Shown here piece after piece: positions 60,096 through 64,000 of a stretch of 64,000 nt of DNA. A program made the position numbers and the translations under genes. This stretch comes from Apostichopus japonicus. Lineage: Eukaryota; Echinodermata; Holothuroidea; Aspidochirotida; Stichopodidae. The stretch covers positions 13,440,001-13,504,000 of the forward strand of contig NC_092563.1 in assembly GCF_037975245.1 (NCBI RefSeq), read 5' to 3'. A model generated the notes under the pieces. It was given only the letters and a program-made list of their open reading frames with translations. It was not told where the DNA came from and did no database searches. Position 1 is the stretch's first letter. Each line of letters starts with the position of its first letter.

Positions 60096-61049
60096 TAACC
60101 ATCTCCATTTGCCCTTTGTTTTTTTGCCATGAAGCGTTTTGTGAAAAATCCGTACAATGAAACGATAAGAAAAATATAAACGTTTGTTCCTGAGTTCATA
60201 ACAAGAAGTCAAGTATTAAAAAAAAACATTTCAGTGTGTGTGATGTCAAATTTCCACATGGAGGTTAAAACGGTTACTTGTCCCATCATTATTCTGTTCA
60301 CGTCCGTTGTCATGGTGAAAGTTAACAATGCGGGTACCGTGAGCAACACAAGTGTAACGTCACTAGTATCTCCCCAAACCATGCACACATACACACACAC
60401 ACAAATGGGTGCAATAAAGCTATTTTAGACAAATCTTGAATCTGCATATAAAGTACGGTAACATTACAACCTTACAAGTCGAAAAGACATATCTGAGATG
60501 TTTGAAGAATGGGAAAGGGCCTAGGCGAGTTGTGTGAGTGTTGGGTGGGGGGGGGGGGTGGGGATGGTCGTCATAAACATTCCTATCACATCTTATAGAT
60601 TACGATACCATCTGGGCTTGCTACTTATTTAAAAATAGAATAAAAAAGACCATTCCATCTCCATTCAGTGTTCACATATTCGAACCTAGTTAACATTAAA
60701 ATCGAATGTTGATGAGAAAATATTGTCTTGCTTTCAATCTCTATGATATAAATCTTCACCTAAGTAAAAAAAAAAAAAACACTGAAGAGTTAGATGGTTT
60801 TAAATGACTGTCAAGGGAGGGATCGTTTCGTCACCTAAGGGTGAGCAATTATCGACGAGAGACTTCCCAGCTTTGACAACCGCCCCCCCCCACACCCCAT
60901 CCTATAGGTCAATAAGTCACAGCCACTAACCAAACCGAGAAGACGGCATCCAAAGAGAGGCATTGCACTGTTTAGCGGTTTAGATACCATCATTCTTCAA
61001 CCTTGCAAGAATGTTATTACATTGGAAGATCTACTTAATTTGAGTCAGT
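60096..61049. other. Downstream intergenic, no gene seen
   Basis: About 950 bases with a G-run near 60546-60557, an A-run near 60766-60779 and a C-run near 60884-60891. No gene or duplicated segment recognised. Confidence 0.4.
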
Positions 61050-61870
61050 TTTTGTATACCCCAATGTGTATTAGTTCAAATGCAAAGGGATCTACCCTTG
61101 TGTCGTTTCAGCTGAATAATACCATGTGGGCGGGGACCTTTTGGGCCACTGTCTGGGGCCCCATGCAGGCAGATATTGCTGTTATTGCTACAGCATTGTA
61201 ATTAGTCTTGCTGGGAGCAGTATCCAACAAGTTTTGTTTATGTACCTTTTCAGCTAGATAAATTAGCCAACAGCTAGTTGGTCCACATGGCCCATTCTTA
61301 GGGCTACTGTTTGGGCCCCTATGCAGGACAAAGTTACTGTCATTAGTGTTTTAGTATACCCCAATGTGTAATAGTTCAAATGCAAAAGAATTCACCCTTG
61401 TACCTTTTCAGCTGAATAATACCATATGGGCGGGCCCTTTTGGGCTACTGTCTGGGGCCCCACGCAGTCAGATATTGCTGTTGTTGCTACAGCAATGTAA
61501 TTAGTTTTACTGGGAGCAGAATCCAACAAGTTTTGTTTATGTACCTTTTCAGCTAGATAAATTAGCCAACAGCTAGTTGGTCCGGCCCCATGCAGTCAGA
61601 TATTGCTGTCATTGCCACCATGATGCAAGGTACCCACCTGGGTATAAAACCCAGAAACTTGTGTGCTTGTACCTCTTCAGCTATATAAAAGCATATTTTG
61701 CCCCCTATTTTGTGACCCCCTCACCTACCATGCAAGGTGTGCCCCGGCAGCAACACATTTTATTGAAGCTTGGTCACCTACCAACACAATCAGGCCACCA
61801 AACCTTTTGTACCTCTTCAGCTGAATAAACCTTCTGGGCTCCTGGGCTAAAAGCCCCTGGGCATTCTAGT
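61050..61870. repeat. Degenerate tandem array, unit about 145 bp (dimer about 298 bp)
   Basis: TATACCCCAATGTGTATTAG at 61055 recurs at 61353. CTTTTCAGCTGAATAA or CTTTTCAGCTAGATAAATTA recur near 61110, 61248, 61405, 61547, 61675 and 61811, and GGGGCCCCATGCAGKCAGAT variants also recur. About six units are visible, arranged as two better-preserved dimers plus diverged trailing units. Confidence 0.85.
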
Positions 61871-63580
61871 ACACTGATGCAAACCCAGCTGTTACAGTGT
61901 GACCCCGTCATCACACTTTGTCATAAATGTCAAGGTAACGCATAGACAAGTCGCAAATAGGTCTTTCACAAAAAATGACATTTTCTTTTGGATATTTACA
62001 AGCGCGGATGGGTATAAATGGGGGTGTGGGGGGGGGGGCGAGGGTGGTATTATGAAGGCTGCAGTCATCTGTATATCGAATTATCTCAACACTGCAACCT
62101 AGTATCTTAATACATAGCTCTTACTCATCATCTCTTAAATATTGTGCTCTATCGGCCCAGCTCGTTATCCCCTTACCACATTTCTGACGAGTTATGTGTT
62201 TCTCTCGACTCGAGGAAAAGTCGCATGTAAGCCAATCCGTAAAAGAAAGACACAGACATGCAAACCAACTTGTTGAGAAAATAAGGTGATTTTGAATCAA
62301 CTTTAGAAGAAAGTCTTCCTTTCCATGGCAACGTAACCCTCTTATATTCTCTTCTCCGAAAATATCATAGGCCTATCATTTATGGCATAGCAGTCACACG
62401 CTCCATGATAAAGGGCACCTCTCTACTACCAATATTTTTAACCGTGTGCCACCCGGAATTTGCCTCATGTGAAACTATTCTGTTTTTAGAGGTAAACAAA
62501 ATGTACCCCTCGCTCGGGTGGACATCCTGGAAGTACCTTACCCGTGGAAAGGTATTTAAACTAGTCTAATGGCTTCTAACTTCACAAAACTTAAGAAACA
62601 AAGTGTAAATGTCGAAATGAACAGTTTGTTGCAGTACACTATGAAGATATTAAAGGTGTTATGCATGAACTAAGTATTTACTATGTAATCGCCCAATGCC
62701 AGTGTCAAGCCTAAATAGGAAGAGATTGTTCGTTTCACAGGTGAAGAAACTTAATCTATGGCCAATAAATGATAATAAATAACCGACTATGCTTATTGAC
62801 TTACTTTGAAGTGTTTGTGATTCGATTATCAAAGCAGTGTTTTTCAATGGATAAACAGCAATAACTAATAACTAACAAGATATTCACGACTCCTATCGGA
62901 TCATGTGACGAACATTTGGTCCGGAAGATTTTGCTAGATTAGTTTTAATCACATGAAACAAACATCAAATAAAAATAACACGAAAAAAATCGTTATTGAC
63001 ATTGCAACGACAAAAGGTTGCTTAATTCAGTTTGTATCTGACAACTTGTCCATATGATTTGATCTTATTTATGATTCCAAAGTTCAATATGATTTTGGTT
63101 TGTATTTCGGTTAGTATTTATTTAATCTAAAAGGAGGTATATCGTTCTCGAAGAGCTAAATAATATTCAACATGAATATCATCGTTCTCCTCTTCTGTAT
63201 GTCGTTGGGTTTCCAACACTGTTGAAAACCGACAGAAGATCGTTCATCTCTTTATTTGGAAATGGGTAGACGTCACAACTAAATCGCTTTAAGTTGGAAG
63301 AATTACACTTGCACAGTTCCAGCTTACTGCAAGCAGAAAGCTGTCATTCAGATTATAAGAGGTATCCCTTTAAGATGGAATTCAATGTTGCATATACAAA
63401 GTCTGTGACGTTATAACAGGTAATAGGTATGTCTCTGTACGGTCACGTGTGGATTCAAGACCAAACCGCCATCTTGATTATCTGATACAATGGTAGATAT
63501 GAACTTCAATTGGGAAGACACATAGTTGGGTAATTATATGAAATCCAAATATATTCTTAGCAAATCCGTGATAGTGACTT
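61871..63580. other. Intergenic, no gene seen
   Basis: AT-rich sequence with one G-run near 62028-62038. No convincing open frame, RNA gene or repeat copy. Confidence 0.4.
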
Positions 63581-63585
63581 ACATG

Positions 63586-64000
63586 ATTGCATGACCACGT
63601 GGAATGCTCAGAAAAGTTTATATTTTTTATGTTCTATCATAATATCGTGAAACCTTTATGTTGATCCAACGATTACTCCTTCAATTTTGAGATGTGGGAT
63701 TAGGAACATAATGTAGCTTCGTTGAGATGTCTCAAGTATAAAGGAAAGCTTCCATACAGATCATAGAGTTTTTATTTTTTATCTTTCAAATGTTTCACAT
63801 TAGAGTACCAATATATAACCTTAATAAAGCTCTTAACTATAACTACACTACTGTACCTCTGTTTATAACACCATCGAAGTGATTAGAGTAAACACATGGT
63901 GACAACCTCGATCAATTTATATGGCCATGTGAAATGCTTAGAATAGTTTATATGTTTTATGTTCTATTATAATATCGTGTAGCCTTTATGTCGATCCAGT
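63586..64000. repeat. Direct repeat at the right edge (offset about 332 bp)
   Basis: The segment at about 63588-63670 (GTGGAATGCTCAGAAAAGTT, TTTTATGTTCTATCATAATA, TCGTG, CCTTTATGTTGATCCA) recurs at about 63920-64000 with scattered changes. The second copy runs off the window, so this may be the start of a longer tandem array or a pair of element ends. Confidence 0.75.

Overview
This is a stretch of metazoan nuclear genome: AT-rich, intron-dense and full of interspersed repeats. An echinoderm, most likely a sea cucumber, is suggested by the holothurian-like style of a secreted C-type lectin with an EPN motif, the intron density, and the mix of tRNA-derived SINEs, hAT-like G-rich elements and a Ty3/gypsy remnant. 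No species call can be made from the sequence alone.

Layout. (1) 557-661: last coding exon of a syntaxin-16-type SNARE, + strand, with a poly(A) signal at 918. (2) 924-11429: about 10.5 kb intergenic, with no supported gene. It holds a degenerate tandem repeat (about 6437-6850), a G-rich repeat fragment (about 7540-7830) and a roughly 500-bp foldback element (about 8753-9250). (3) 11487-43695: a complete CPSF1 gene (CPSF160, the large scaffold of the cleavage/polyadenylation factor). It has 40 coding exons, all joining in frame to 1405 codons plus stop. Its introns hold a SINE, several minisatellites, a TTAA-flanked MITE and a Ty3/gypsy deletion derivative with target-site duplication (36986-39373). 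(4) 43696-54840: repeat-rich intergenic DNA. It includes a 2.6-kb hAT-like composite bounded by a perfect 8-bp duplication (47438-50064), a TTAA-flanked inverted-repeat element (52026-52603) and tRNA-like sequences. (5) 54842-60077: a complete three-exon C-type lectin gene with TATA box and poly(A) signal, whose introns carry a MITE copy, a second SINE copy and large microsatellites. (6) 60078-64000: no gene seen; a roughly 145-bp tandem array (about 61050-61870) and a direct repeat at the right edge.

The three genes lie on the same strand but belong to unrelated processes: vesicle fusion at the trans-Golgi/endosome, mRNA 3'-end formation, and secreted sugar binding/immunity. I saw no sign of an operon or of functional coupling.

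I did not find a convincing new biological system. The points most worth following are three local duplications in CPSF1 that copy an exon 3' end together with its splice donor into the downstream intron (exons 7, 18, 34); a shared repeat family placed just upstream of the last-exon acceptors of both CPSF1 and the lectin; the nested hAT composite; a SINE whose 3' tail runs into a giant trinucleotide array; and a lectin domain that has lost the canonical inner disulfide, with Arg and Asp at the two Cys positions.
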